Source of the DNA: Cellvibrio sp. UBA7671
Lineage (GTDB): Bacteria > Pseudomonadota > Gammaproteobacteria > Pseudomonadales > Cellvibrionaceae
Length of the DNA: 64,000 nt
Reading direction: 5' to 3'
Assembly (NCBI GenBank): GCA_002483145.1
Contig: DLHJ01000015.1
Coordinates: 1-64,000, forward strand
Both the position numbers and the translations under genes were made by a program. This document shows, one piece after another, positions 39,922 to 48,792 of this stretch. Within the stretch, counting starts at the first letter, position 1. Each line of letters opens with the position of its first letter. The notes under the pieces are model-generated. The model was not told the DNA's origin. It saw only the letters and a list, made by a program, of their open reading frames with translations, and did no database searches.

Positions 39922-41805
39922 ATGCATAAAGCTTATCCATTTGGATTGCTGGTTCTACTTTTCACACTGCTACTTCCCTGCGGTGTATTGGCAGACAGCA
40001 GCGTCGTAGAAGAAAATCGCCATGCGATAAAACATCTCGAACCTGCCAATTGGTGGGTGGGTATGAACTACCATCAGGTAGAGTTGATGGTGCACGGCGA
40101 TAATATCAGCGCAACGCAACCGCAGATTAATTATCCCGGCGTGCAGATCCTTTCCGTTGTGAAAACGGATAACCCCAATTATTTATTTGTCACTATCGAT
40201 ATTGCCGCGCATACCAAACCTGGAAAATTTCCCATTGAATTTCAGCATGATGGAAAAACCCAAAGCCGTTTTGAATATGAATTGCTTGCGCGCGAAAAAA
40301 ATTCTGCGCAGCGACACGGCTTTTCAGCAAAAGATGCCATTTATTTAATTACCCCGGACCGCTTCGCGAATGGTGATACTAAAAACGATGCCGTTGCCGG
40401 ATTAACCGAGCAGCCAGATCGGACGTTTAAAGGCGGCCGTCACGGTGGTGATATTGCCGGAATTGCGCAACATCTGGATTACATCGCGAATATGGGTTTT
40501 ACCCAGATATGGCCCAACCCGCTGACTGAAAATAATCAGCCGCAATATTCCTATCACGGATATGCCGCGACCAATTTGTATTTAACCGATGCGCGCTACG
40601 GCACCAATGAGGAATTCAAGCGCTTTGTCGCCAAGGCCAAACAAAAAGGTATGGGGGTGATCCAGGACATAGTGCTCAACCACATAGGTTCAAAGCATTG
40701 GTGGATGAATGATATGCCCGCAAAAGATTGGCTGAATTTTCCCGCTGAGTTTATTGCCACCAATCATCGCCGTACTACAGTGCAAGACCCCTACGCTGAC
40801 CCTCAGGATAAAGAATTATTTGTCAGTGGTTGGTTTGTGAAGTCTATGCCTGATCTAAACCAGCGCAATCCACAGCTGGCGAATTATTTAATCCAGAATA
40901 GTTTGTGGTGGATTGAATACGCAGGTTTGAGCGGCATCCGCGAAGATACTTACGGTTATGCCGATGAACAATTTTTATCGCGCTGGGCAAAAGCGATTAT
41001 GGATGAATATCCCAATTTTAATATTGTCGGTGAAGAGTGGAGCACCAACCCGGCAGTCGTTGCCCACTGGCAGCGCGGAAAAGAAAATAAAAGCGGCCAT
41101 ATATCTTATATGCCGAGTGTAATGGATTTTCCAATCCACGAAACTCTACGTCAGGTACTACTGGAAGATGAGTCTTGGGATAAGGGTTTTGTTCGGCTGT
41201 ATGAAATGCTTGCCAACGATTTTGTGTATGCCGATCCGTTTAATCTGGTTGTCTTTCCTGAAAATCACGATACCTCACGCATCTACTCTGTATTAAATGA
41301 AGATCTCGACCTGTTCAAAATGGCAATGGTGTATACCGCAACCATGCGTGGGATCCCGCAATTTTATTATGGTTCGGAAGTGTTGCTGACCAGCCCTAAA
41401 GAACGCGATGACGGTGCCGTGCGCGCGGATATGCCGGGTGGTTGGAAAGGCGATACCAAAAATGCATTTACCGGTTCAGGATTAACTGCCAAAGAAAAAG
41501 AAAGTCAGCAGTTTATAAAAACACTGCTGAATTGGCGAAAAAATGCCGATGTTATCCATCGCGGTAAGTTGCGCCACTATGCGCCGGAAAATGGCGTTTA
41601 TGTATATGTCCGCTATCTGGATGATAAAGCAGTAATGGTATTGCTCAATAAAAATAAGCAAGCGGTAACACATCCTTTACTCGCCTATCGTGAATTTCTG
41701 GATGGCAAGAAAAAAGCAGTTGATGTGCTCAATAAGCGCGAGGTGGATATTACCAAGCCATTGTCGCTTGCCGCAAAATCATCGCTGATTATTGAGCTGC
41801 AATAG
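39922..41805 (+). CDS. GH13 neopullulanase/cyclomaltodextrinase-type enzyme, exported
   Basis: A 627-residue enzyme starting at ATG 39922 (AAGGAA upstream; an in-frame GTG at 39892 would lengthen the signal peptide). The signal peptide ends near VLA-D (residue 22). An N-terminal beta domain typical of cyclomaltodextrinases (ANWWVGMNYHQVELMVHG) precedes the barrel. Catalytic residues are Asp342 (GIREDTYGY), Glu371 (VGEEW) and Asp450 (ENHDTSR). It probably hydrolyses cyclodextrins and maltodextrins in the periplasm. It follows the halogenase gene by 49 bases and may be in the same operon. Confidence 0.87.
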   Translation: MHKAYPFGLLVLLFTLLLPCGVLADSSVVEENRHAIKHLEPANWWVGMNYHQVELMVHGDNISATQPQINYPGVQILSVVKTDNPNYLFVTIDIAAHTKPGKFPIEFQHDGKTQSRFEYELLAREKNSAQRHGFSAKDAIYLITPDRFANGDTKNDAVAGLTEQPDRTFKGGRHGGDIAGIAQHLDYIANMGFTQIWPNPLTENNQPQYSYHGYAATNLYLTDARYGTNEEFKRFVAKAKQKGMGVIQDIVLNHIGSKHWWMNDMPAKDWLNFPAEFIATNHRRTTVQDPYADPQDKELFVSGWFVKSMPDLNQRNPQLANYLIQNSLWWIEYAGLSGIREDTYGYADEQFLSRWAKAIMDEYPNFNIVGEEWSTNPAVVAHWQRGKENKSGHISYMPSVMDFPIHETLRQVLLEDESWDKGFVRLYEMLANDFVYADPFNLVVFPENHDTSRIYSVLNEDLDLFKMAMVYTATMRGIPQFYYGSEVLLTSPKERDDGAVRADMPGGWKGDTKNAFTGSGLTAKEKESQQFIKTLLNWRKNADVIHRGKLRHYAPENGVYVYVRYLDDKAVMVLLNKNKQAVTHPLLAYREFLDGKKKAVDVLNKREVDITKPLSLAAKSSLIIELQ

Positions 41806-41856
41806 AATTGTTTTTACAACCCGTGGCGGTCAGCGTGCTGGCCGCTCTTAATTCCT

Positions 41857-41881
41857 CGTTCCCAAGTTCCGCTTGGGGACG
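41857..41881. repeat. REP-like inverted repeat between GH13 genes
   Basis: CGTTCCCAAG pairs with CTTGGGGACG around TTCCG, followed by GCCCATCA. It resembles the dispersed GTTCCCA(C/A)G hairpin repeats seen in many proteobacterial intergenic regions. Only one copy was noticed in this window. Confidence 0.4.
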
Positions 41882-41908
41882 CCCATCACTCCAACGCGTG
41901 AATATCAA

Positions 41909-43786
41909 ATGAAAATCTTCTTGTTGGTAACCTTGATGTGCGTGGCTGTCATTGGCTGCACGCAAGTCGATAAAAACAAACATGTAAAATCCACTGCATC
42001 CGGGCAAGGTAAACCTGTTGTCTACCAAATCTTTACCCGCCTTTATGGCAACACCAATAGCACCAATAAACCCTGGGGCACCATTGAAGAAAATGGAGTG
42101 GGAAAATTTAATGATATCAATGAGGCCGCGCTTAAATCGATTAAAGAATTAGGCGTAACCCATGTGTGGTATACCGGTGTACCACACCATGCGGTGATCC
42201 GCGATTACACCGCTTATGGTATTAACAATGACGATCCGGATGTAGTAAAAGGCCGCGCCGGTTCGCCTTACGCAGTAAAAGATTATTACAACGTAAATCC
42301 CGACCTTGCCGAGAATCCCGCCAATCGCTTGCAAGAGTTTGAAGCTCTGATTGCGCGCACCCATGCGCAGGGCATGAAAGTGATTATCGATATAGTGCCC
42401 AACCATGTGGCGCGTTCTTACCAATCTTTAAGTAAGCCTGCCGGTGTCGAAGATTTTGGTGCACGCGATAATAAACAGGTTGAATATGCGCGCGATAATA
42501 ATTTTTATTATGTGGCTGGCGAAGATTTTGAAGTGCCAGCACCGCAGAATAATTATCGCCCGCTTGGCGGTGAATCCCATCCACTGAGCGATGGAAAATT
42601 TGATGAAAAGCCAGCGAAGTGGACGGGCAATGGCTCGCGTCTCGCTCAGCCGAAATTTGATGACTGGTATGAAACGGTAAAAATTAATTATGGCGTTCGC
42701 CCTGATGGCAGCAAAGATTTTCCTGAGTTGCCTGCACGTTATGCGCAACAGGATGTGACTGCCCACGCGCAATTCTGGCAGGGAAAATCGGTGCCGGATT
42801 CCTGGATTAAATTCCGCCAGATCGCCGAGTATTGGTTAGCTAAGGGTGTAGATGGTTTTCGCTTTGATATGGCGGAAATGGTACCAGTGGAATTTTGGAG
42901 CTATTTAAATTCTTCGATCAAACAAAAGAATCCCAACGCATTTTTATTGGCGGAGGTCTACAACCCGCAGGAATACCGCAATTATATCCGCTTGGGAAAA
43001 ATGGATTATCTCTACGACAAAGTGGAAATGTACGATAGTTTAAAAGCGATTATGCAAGGTAAAGCTACGACGGATGTGATCGCCAGTGTGCAGGCAGGCA
43101 TGAGTGACATAGATGAACATATGTTGCACTTTTTGGAAAACCACGACGAGCAGCGCATTGCCAGCCCGGAATTTGCCGGTAGCGCTGAAAAAGCCAAACC
43201 GGCGATGGTGGTCTCGGCATTAATCAGCCGCTCGCCTACGATGGTGTATTTTGGTCAAGAAGTGGGGGAGGCGGGTGCACTGGAATCCGGTTTTGGCGAT
43301 CCATCGCGCACTACCATTTTTGATTACGCGGGTGTGCCGGCGCACCAGCGTTTTATGAATGGCGGAAAATTTGATGGCGGTTTGTTATCGGCTAAAGAAA
43401 AAGAGCTGCGCGGGTTTTATCAACAACTATTAAACCTCTCACTGCAGCAGTCCGGTTTTGCGGGTAAATATTTGGAATTGCATACTCACAATCTCGCCCG
43501 GGCAAAGGGATATGATGACAAGGTGTTTTCTTTTGCCCGTTGGGATAAGCAACAGCGATGGCTAATTGTCAGCAACTTCAGCGCAATCGAGGCGCGCCAA
43601 TTTGAGCTGCAGCTGCCTGTAGCACTGATGAAAGCCTGGGGCCTGCAACAGGGCAATTACATGATTGAGTCTCGCTTGGGCAAGCAAGCGAAACAGTTCA
43701 GTTTGCAGGTCAAGGGTGCTGCGGCCAGTGTAAGTTTAGGCTTGGCTCCTTTGGAGTCTCTGGTGCTGCAATTAGCGGTTGACTAG
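41909..43786 (+). CDS. GH13 alpha-amylase-family lipoprotein
   Basis: A 625-residue enzyme. ATG 41909 gives a signal peptide with lipobox VAVIGC (Cys16), so it is probably a lipoprotein; an earlier in-frame TTG at 41873 would spoil the signal. GH13 residues are Asp320 (FRFDMAEM), Glu349 (LAEVY) and Asp413 (ENHDEQR). The N terminus of the barrel reads KPVVYQIFTRLYGN. It resembles periplasmic alpha-amylases with a long loop-rich B domain. It follows the neopullulanase gene by 103 bases that contain a REP-like hairpin. The exact product profile is unknown. Confidence 0.85.
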   Translation: MKIFLLVTLMCVAVIGCTQVDKNKHVKSTASGQGKPVVYQIFTRLYGNTNSTNKPWGTIEENGVGKFNDINEAALKSIKELGVTHVWYTGVPHHAVIRDYTAYGINNDDPDVVKGRAGSPYAVKDYYNVNPDLAENPANRLQEFEALIARTHAQGMKVIIDIVPNHVARSYQSLSKPAGVEDFGARDNKQVEYARDNNFYYVAGEDFEVPAPQNNYRPLGGESHPLSDGKFDEKPAKWTGNGSRLAQPKFDDWYETVKINYGVRPDGSKDFPELPARYAQQDVTAHAQFWQGKSVPDSWIKFRQIAEYWLAKGVDGFRFDMAEMVPVEFWSYLNSSIKQKNPNAFLLAEVYNPQEYRNYIRLGKMDYLYDKVEMYDSLKAIMQGKATTDVIASVQAGMSDIDEHMLHFLENHDEQRIASPEFAGSAEKAKPAMVVSALISRSPTMVYFGQEVGEAGALESGFGDPSRTTIFDYAGVPAHQRFMNGGKFDGGLLSAKEKELRGFYQQLLNLSLQQSGFAGKYLELHTHNLARAKGYDDKVFSFARWDKQQRWLIVSNFSAIEARQFELQLPVALMKAWGLQQGNYMIESRLGKQAKQFSLQVKGAAASVSLGLAPLESLVLQLAVD

Positions 43787-43892
43787 CGGGTATTGCAGCG
43801 GATAAAAAATTATTTTTTAATAACATTGAATTCATAGCACGATTTTTTTTATCGTTACATCAACTAGCTTTGCTACATTGTTAATACTAATG

Positions 43893-43929
43893 AATGCGCC
43901 TAAGAGCACATCTTGGCGCATTTTTTTTG
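43893..43929 (+). terminator. Terminator upstream of the pullulanase control region
   Basis: AATGCGCC-T-AAGA pairs with TCTTGGCGCATT, followed by a run of T residues. It lies 106 bases after the amylase stop and insulates the pullulanase promoter. The rest of the 445-base gap (43787-44231) is AT-rich and holds operators 7 and 8 and a promoter. Confidence 0.85.
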
Positions 43930-43972
43930 CTCTCAATAAAAAAGTGTTACTTTTCTTCATGTTTTTTGCTTT

Positions 43973-43986
43973 TGCATACGTATGCA
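43973..43986. promoter_or_regulatory. ATACGTAT operator, site 7
   Basis: TGCATACGTATGCA, a perfect palindrome centred 41 bases upstream of site 8. Confidence 0.8.
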
Positions 43987-44013
43987 ATTTGCAGAATTCC
44001 CCGCCTGATTTTT

Positions 44014-44027
44014 TGCATACGTATGTA
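44014..44027. promoter_or_regulatory. ATACGTAT operator, site 8 (pullulanase-proximal)
   Basis: TGCATACGTATGTA, identical to site 4 in the same orientation relative to its gene. Confidence 0.75.
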
Positions 44028-44029
44028 GT

Positions 44030-44058
44030 TTGCGAATCGATTTTTGCATCCATAGACT
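44030..44058 (+). promoter_or_regulatory. Probable pullulanase promoter
   Basis: TTGCGA (44030-44035), a 17-base spacer and TAGACT (44053-44058). The gap to operator site 8 is two bases rather than five. Confidence 0.45.
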
Positions 44059-44231
44059 AAGCTTTGAGCTAGATATTTATTTAATAGTCATAACAGAAAA
44101 ATTCTTTTTTTATTTTTTCAGGGTAGCTATGCCCCGCATGTTGGTGTGCATTTTTTTGCGGCCAGTACGCTGTTTTCCATTCAGGTTCCTGCTTTCACAT
44201 TGTAAAAATAATTAATTGGGAGATAGTCAAG

Positions 44232-47200
44232 ATGTTCAACTCACGAACTTTCAGTGCACGGCAAAGGTTGGGGCTAATTGCCCTGGCATTTGGCGTGTTG
44301 TCATTCAGTGGTTGCGGTGGTGGCGGTAGTGGTACAGATAATTCTGTCGCAGAGCTGCCTGCGTGCCGCGATCCATTAGTGATCCGCGCAGATGGCACCT
44401 GCGGCGCTGCACTTCCACCCGTGGAATTACCGGCTTGCCCGGATGGCACTGTGCGCAATGCTGCAGGCGAGTGTGTAGTGCCCGATTTTCCATTGCCAAC
44501 CCGGATGCCGGGCGCCAATGAAGTGGTCATCTACGTTAACAGCGAAGAAAAAGATTTTTCCGGTTACAACCTGCATCTTTGGCAGAGTTGCGGCAATGGC
44601 TGGGGTGACAGCATAGTGGATGGTAAGGGCACGACTTACCCGATTCCCACCACTTGGCCGAATGGTCCCCATGTCACCAGTCAGGATTCCGGTAGTGTGG
44701 GTATTACACACGACCCCTATTACGGCGCATTCTTTGTCATTCCAACGAGTGCACTGGGTAGCTGTGGTAATTTTATTATCAAAACCCCCGGTGGCGCCGC
44801 GCAGACGGGCGACCTGCAAATCAACATCAAGCGCGATGGTTCCGGCCAGTTCGATCGCATGGGTTGGGTGATTATCAACTCGGCCAACATGCGCAACAGC
44901 CGCTTCAGCACGCTGCCTATCTGTATCAATGATGTGTGCACCCTGGAGCGCCCACTGCTGAGTATTAGCGATGTGGAGGCTCATTGGATCAGCGCGCGCA
45001 CCATTATCTGGAACCGCGAATTTTCGGCGAGCAAAAAGGTGGAGCTGTATAACTCTACCGCTGGTGGCATGGCGCCAGCGGCGGACGGCAAATTGACCGG
45101 CGGCAGTCTGCTGGCGCAGTTGGGTGCCGGACGCCCTATGACCGATGATGAACGCGCACTGGTGCCGCATCTGGCCAATTACATTGCATACGATCTGCCG
45201 ACATCCGTCAGCCTGGATGCCATCAAAGCTGCGCTGAAAGATGAGCTGATTATTATTGGCCGCTACGACTCGGTCGAGGAAGCCGGTACTGTTGAGCGCG
45301 GTCGCGGTACTCGCATCCAGGTTGCCAAAGCGCTGGATGATCTTTATACCAAAGGCAGTAATGACGCTGATGAAGCGAAATTGGGTGTGAGTTACAGCTC
45401 AGGTGTGGGCGTGTCTGTGTGGGCGCCAACGGCGCAGGAAGTGGATCTGCGCATTTATTCCGGTGATCCGCTCAAACTGGCTGATTCCAAACCCATGACC
45501 TGGAACCCGGCCACCGGTATCTGGAGTTACACCGGTACAGCTACCGAGCTAGACCGCAAGTACTACCGTTTCCGCATCAAGGGCTACAGCCCTGTATCCA
45601 AAAAAGTGCAGCGTCTGGAAGTGACTGACCCTTACTCAATCTCCTTGTCTACCAACGGCCGTCATTCGCAGTTCGTCAATCTGAACGATAGTGATCTCAA
45701 GCCCGCCGGTTGGGATGGCCACATGGTACCCACAGTGGCGGCGCCGGAGATGATCAATATCTATGAAACCCATATCCGCGACTTCAGTGCCAACGACCAA
45801 AGCACCTCTGCGGTTTACCGCGGCAAGTACATGGCGTTTACCCAATCGGGCACTGCACCGGTTAACCATCTGCAAGAATTGGTGGATGCCGGTATGACCC
45901 ATATCCACTTCTTGCCGAGCAATGACAGCTCCAGTATCAAAGAGAGCAGCGACGAGCAGGTGAATCTGGACAGCTATATCTTTGAGCTGTGCCAAAAAGT
46001 GACCAACCCCGATAGCGTTGATGCCTGCGATGGTTCGGAAAGCAATGCATCCACCCTGCGTGAAGTGTTGGAAAGCTACGACCCTACCAGCGACAAAGCG
46101 CGCAAACTTATGGCTGCCATTGGCGATCTGGATGCGTTCAACTGGGGTTACGACCCGCAGCATTTCAATGCGCCGGAAGGTAGTTATGCGAGCGATCCTA
46201 TGGGCTTTGCTCGCATCAAAGAAATGCGTGCCATGAACATGGCATTGCACAACATGGGGTTGCGCGTGGTGATGGATGTGGTTTACCCGCACACCATTTC
46301 CTCTGGCCTTGATGTTGCCAACTCCGTCTTCGACAAAGTGGTTCCCGGTTACTACTACCGCACTAACCCTGCTACTGCGCTGGCTGAGCAGGGCACAGGT
46401 GCAGGCCCCGATACCGCGACCGAAAACCGCATGATGGGCAAGTTCGTGCAGGATTCAGTCGTGCAATGGGCCGAGGCCTACAAGGTCGATGGCTTCCGTT
46501 TTGACCAATCCGGTTTTATGCCCAAGTCAGTGCTGGTCGATGCCTACAACGCCGTCAAAGCCGTGGATGAAGACAGCTACTTCTACGCTGAAGCCTGGAC
46601 TCCGGGCGGCGGCACCTCGGGCGACCGCATAGCTGAGCGCTCAACCCAGGAGGCTCTAGCCGGTACTGGTATAGGTACGTTCAATGACCGTATGCGCAAC
46701 CCATTGCAACAGCTTGCCTTGATCAAAGGTGAAGGGGTGGATGCAGTGCGCGCTGGTCTTGCGGGCAACCTCAAGAACTTCAAGTTGAAAACCAAATCCG
46801 GCGCTATCGTAAAAGCCGAGGCGGTGGGTGCTTACAACCTCGACCCGCAAGAAGCCATCAACTATGTGGAAAAACACGATAACGAAGCCCTCTGGGATTG
46901 GATCCATCGCCCCAATGCGCTGCCTGCTAATACCAGCCGCGAAAATCGGGTGCGTATCCACAACCTGACCCTGAGCCTGCCAATGCTCAGCCAGGGCGTA
47001 CCTTTCTTCCAAATGGGTAGCGACCTGCTGCGCTCCAAGTCCATGTCGCCCAACAGCTACAACGCGGGCGATTGGTTCAATGCGGTGGATTTCACTAAAC
47101 AAAGCAACAACTGGGGTGTGGGGCTGCCGCCAGAATTGCGCGATGGCATCACCGATACCTATGTGCTCAGCCAGTTTGCCGATAGCCAATCCAAGCCGCT

Positions 47201-48698
47201 GCCAGCTGATATCGCTATGGCCGGTGAGGTATTCCAGGAGTTCCTCAGTATCGCCAGCAGCAGTCCGCTGTTCAGCCTGCAAACCGAGCAAGAAGTTTTG
47301 GACCGCGTCGGTTTCCACGATGGTGGCAAAACCCAGGTGGCAGGCTTGATTGTGATGAGTATTGACGATGGCGCAGGCACAGTCGCCGGCACCGATTCAA
47401 CGGCGCGCGCCGACCTCGATCCTGCCAACGACGCACTGGTAGTCGTGGTTAACGGCAGTAACCAAACCCAGGTAGCGATGGTACCCACCGCGACCGGTTT
47501 TAGCCTGCACAGCACCCAGAAAGCCTCGGCCGATGCAACCGTGAAAGCGGCGAGTTTTGCTGAAGCGACCGGTAATGCGACCGGTGGTAGCTTCAGTGTG
47601 CCTGCCTATACAACGGCGGTATTTGTGAAAGCCCAAGCGGGCGCGCAAGGTGCTGGTTTGTCTGCCTCTGCTAGTTTGGGAGCAGCAGTTCCTGTGCCTT
47701 ATGGCGATACCGCAGTCTATGTGCGCGGTGGTGTGTCAGCAGCCGGTTGGGACGCAACGGCCGCTAACCGTATGGCCTACGAAGGCGGCGGTGTCTACTC
47801 GGTACTCCTGAATGTGCCCGCGGGCAACCACGAGTTCAAAATTGCCGAGGCTAACTGGAGCAGTCCGAACCTGGGTTCCAATGCGACGTTGGTACCGGGC
47901 GGTTCTATCACTCTGACGCAGGGCAGCAATGACAACATCCATCTTAATGTTGCGACAGCCGGTATCTACCGCTTTGAGTTGGATGCTTCGTCCAGCACTA
48001 CTGCGCCAACCCTCAAGGTAACCAACCCGGATACCTTCGGTGCAGTGCCTGTGTATCTGCGCGGCACCGTGACTGCATCAGGTTGGGATGCCAACGCAGG
48101 CAACCAATTGGTATATCAGGGCAACAGCCTTTATGCGATGACCTCGGCCATGGTTCCCGGGGACTACATGTTCAAAGTGGCATCAAGCGATTGGAGCACC
48201 TTCAACATGGGTAGCAATACCCCGGCGCAGTTAGGCCAGCCCCAGATCCTAACCCAAGGCAGCAATGACAATGTGCCGCTGACCATCACCAAAGCGGCGA
48301 CCTACCGCTTTGAGGTGAACACGCGCAATGCCGATGCGCCCACCGTGCGGGTGTATGAGGATGACCTGTTCGCCGCAACGCCTATTTACGTGCGCGGCAC
48401 CATCACCCCGTCCGGTTGGGATGCTAATGCAGGCAACCGCTTGACCTATGCCGGCGCCGGTCTTTACACCCTGACCGTCAACGTGGCTATGGGCAGTTAC
48501 CAGTTCAAAATCGCCGAAACCAACTGGAGCAACCCGAATCTGGGTGGCACGGGCGCCGCTGTCGGGGAGGCAGCTGCATTAACCCAAGGCTCCAATGACA
48601 ACCTGGCCATCACCATTCCTGTGACCGGCACTTACCGCTTTACGGTGGATACCACCCAGGCGGACGCCATCACGGTGCGGGTGGATCTGGTCGAGTAA
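44232..48698 (+). CDS. Pullulanase-type GH13 lipoprotein with three C-terminal X25-like repeats
   Basis: A 1488-residue debranching enzyme. Lipobox FSGC (Cys28) is followed by a Gly/Ser spacer and a Cys-rich stretch, then a CBM41/PUD starch-binding domain (VVIYVNSEEKDFSGYNLHLW, near residues 96-115). An N2-type domain and a CBM48-like module (VGVSVWAPTAQEVDLRIYS) precede the barrel. Catalytic residues are Asp758 (GFRFDQ), Glu787 (YAEAW) and Asp883 (EKHDNE). Three tandem repeats of about 111 residues start near 1161, 1273 and 1384, each with YVRG..GWDA, FKIA..NWS and LTQGSNDN. These fit X25 modules of amylopullulanases. It is probably on the cell surface and cuts alpha-1,6 links. Its GC content is visibly higher than that of the preceding genes. 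Confidence 0.9.
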   Translation: MFNSRTFSARQRLGLIALAFGVLSFSGCGGGGSGTDNSVAELPACRDPLVIRADGTCGAALPPVELPACPDGTVRNAAGECVVPDFPLPTRMPGANEVVIYVNSEEKDFSGYNLHLWQSCGNGWGDSIVDGKGTTYPIPTTWPNGPHVTSQDSGSVGITHDPYYGAFFVIPTSALGSCGNFIIKTPGGAAQTGDLQINIKRDGSGQFDRMGWVIINSANMRNSRFSTLPICINDVCTLERPLLSISDVEAHWISARTIIWNREFSASKKVELYNSTAGGMAPAADGKLTGGSLLAQLGAGRPMTDDERALVPHLANYIAYDLPTSVSLDAIKAALKDELIIIGRYDSVEEAGTVERGRGTRIQVAKALDDLYTKGSNDADEAKLGVSYSSGVGVSVWAPTAQEVDLRIYSGDPLKLADSKPMTWNPATGIWSYTGTATELDRKYYRFRIKGYSPVSKKVQRLEVTDPYSISLSTNGRHSQFVNLNDSDLKPAGWDGHMVPTVAAPEMINIYETHIRDFSANDQSTSAVYRGKYMAFTQSGTAPVNHLQELVDAGMTHIHFLPSNDSSSIKESSDEQVNLDSYIFELCQKVTNPDSVDACDGSESNASTLREVLESYDPTSDKARKLMAAIGDLDAFNWGYDPQHFNAPEGSYASDPMGFARIKEMRAMNMALHNMGLRVVMDVVYPHTISSGLDVANSVFDKVVPGYYYRTNPATALAEQGTGAGPDTATENRMMGKFVQDSVVQWAEAYKVDGFRFDQSGFMPKSVLVDAYNAVKAVDEDSYFYAEAWTPGGGTSGDRIAERSTQEALAGTGIGTFNDRMRNPLQQLALIKGEGVDAVRAGLAGNLKNFKLKTKSGAIVKAEAVGAYNLDPQEAINYVEKHDNEALWDWIHRPNALPANTSRENRVRIHNLTLSLPMLSQGVPFFQMGSDLLRSKSMSPNSYNAGDWFNAVDFTKQSNNWGVGLPPELRDGITDTYVLSQFADSQSKPLPADIAMAGEVFQEFLSIASSSPLFSLQTEQEVLDRVGFHDGGKTQVAGLIVMSIDDGAGTVAGTDSTARADLDPANDALVVVVNGSNQTQVAMVPTATGFSLHSTQKASADATVKAASFAEATGNATGGSFSVPAYTTAVFVKAQAGAQGAGLSASASLGAAVPVPYGDTAVYVRGGVSAAGWDATAANRMAYEGGGVYSVLLNVPAGNHEFKIAEANWSSPNLGSNATLVPGGSITLTQGSNDNIHLNVATAGIYRFELDASSSTTAPTLKVTNPDTFGAVPVYLRGTVTASGWDANAGNQLVYQGNSLYAMTSAMVPGDYMFKVASSDWSTFNMGSNTPAQLGQPQILTQGSNDNVPLTITKAATYRFEVNTRNADAPTVRVYEDDLFAATPIYVRGTITPSGWDANAGNRLTYAGAGLYTLTVNVAMGSYQFKIAETNWSNPNLGGTGAAVGEAAALTQGSNDNLAITIPVTGTYRFTVDTTQADAITVRVDLVE

Positions 48699-48728
48699 TA
48701 GCAGTGCCCGCGAGGGCATTTAGGAAGC

Positions 48729-48753
48729 GCTGCGCCCGGTGTGAGGGCGCAGC
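48729..48753 (+). other. Intercistronic hairpin between pullulanase and second receptor
   Basis: GCTGCGCCC pairs with GGGCGCAGC; a smaller TGCCC/GGGCA hairpin sits just before it at about 48706-48719. No T-tract follows, so both genes are probably co-transcribed, and the hairpin may protect or process the mRNA. Confidence 0.5.
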
Positions 48754-48792
48754 CCATAAAAAACGCTATCCCTAACGGTTGAGAAGAACACG

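Noticed and set aside
43832-44060. Short open frames on both strands before pullulanase
   Set aside because: They cover the terminator and operator palindromes; the symmetrical sequence creates open frames on both strands.
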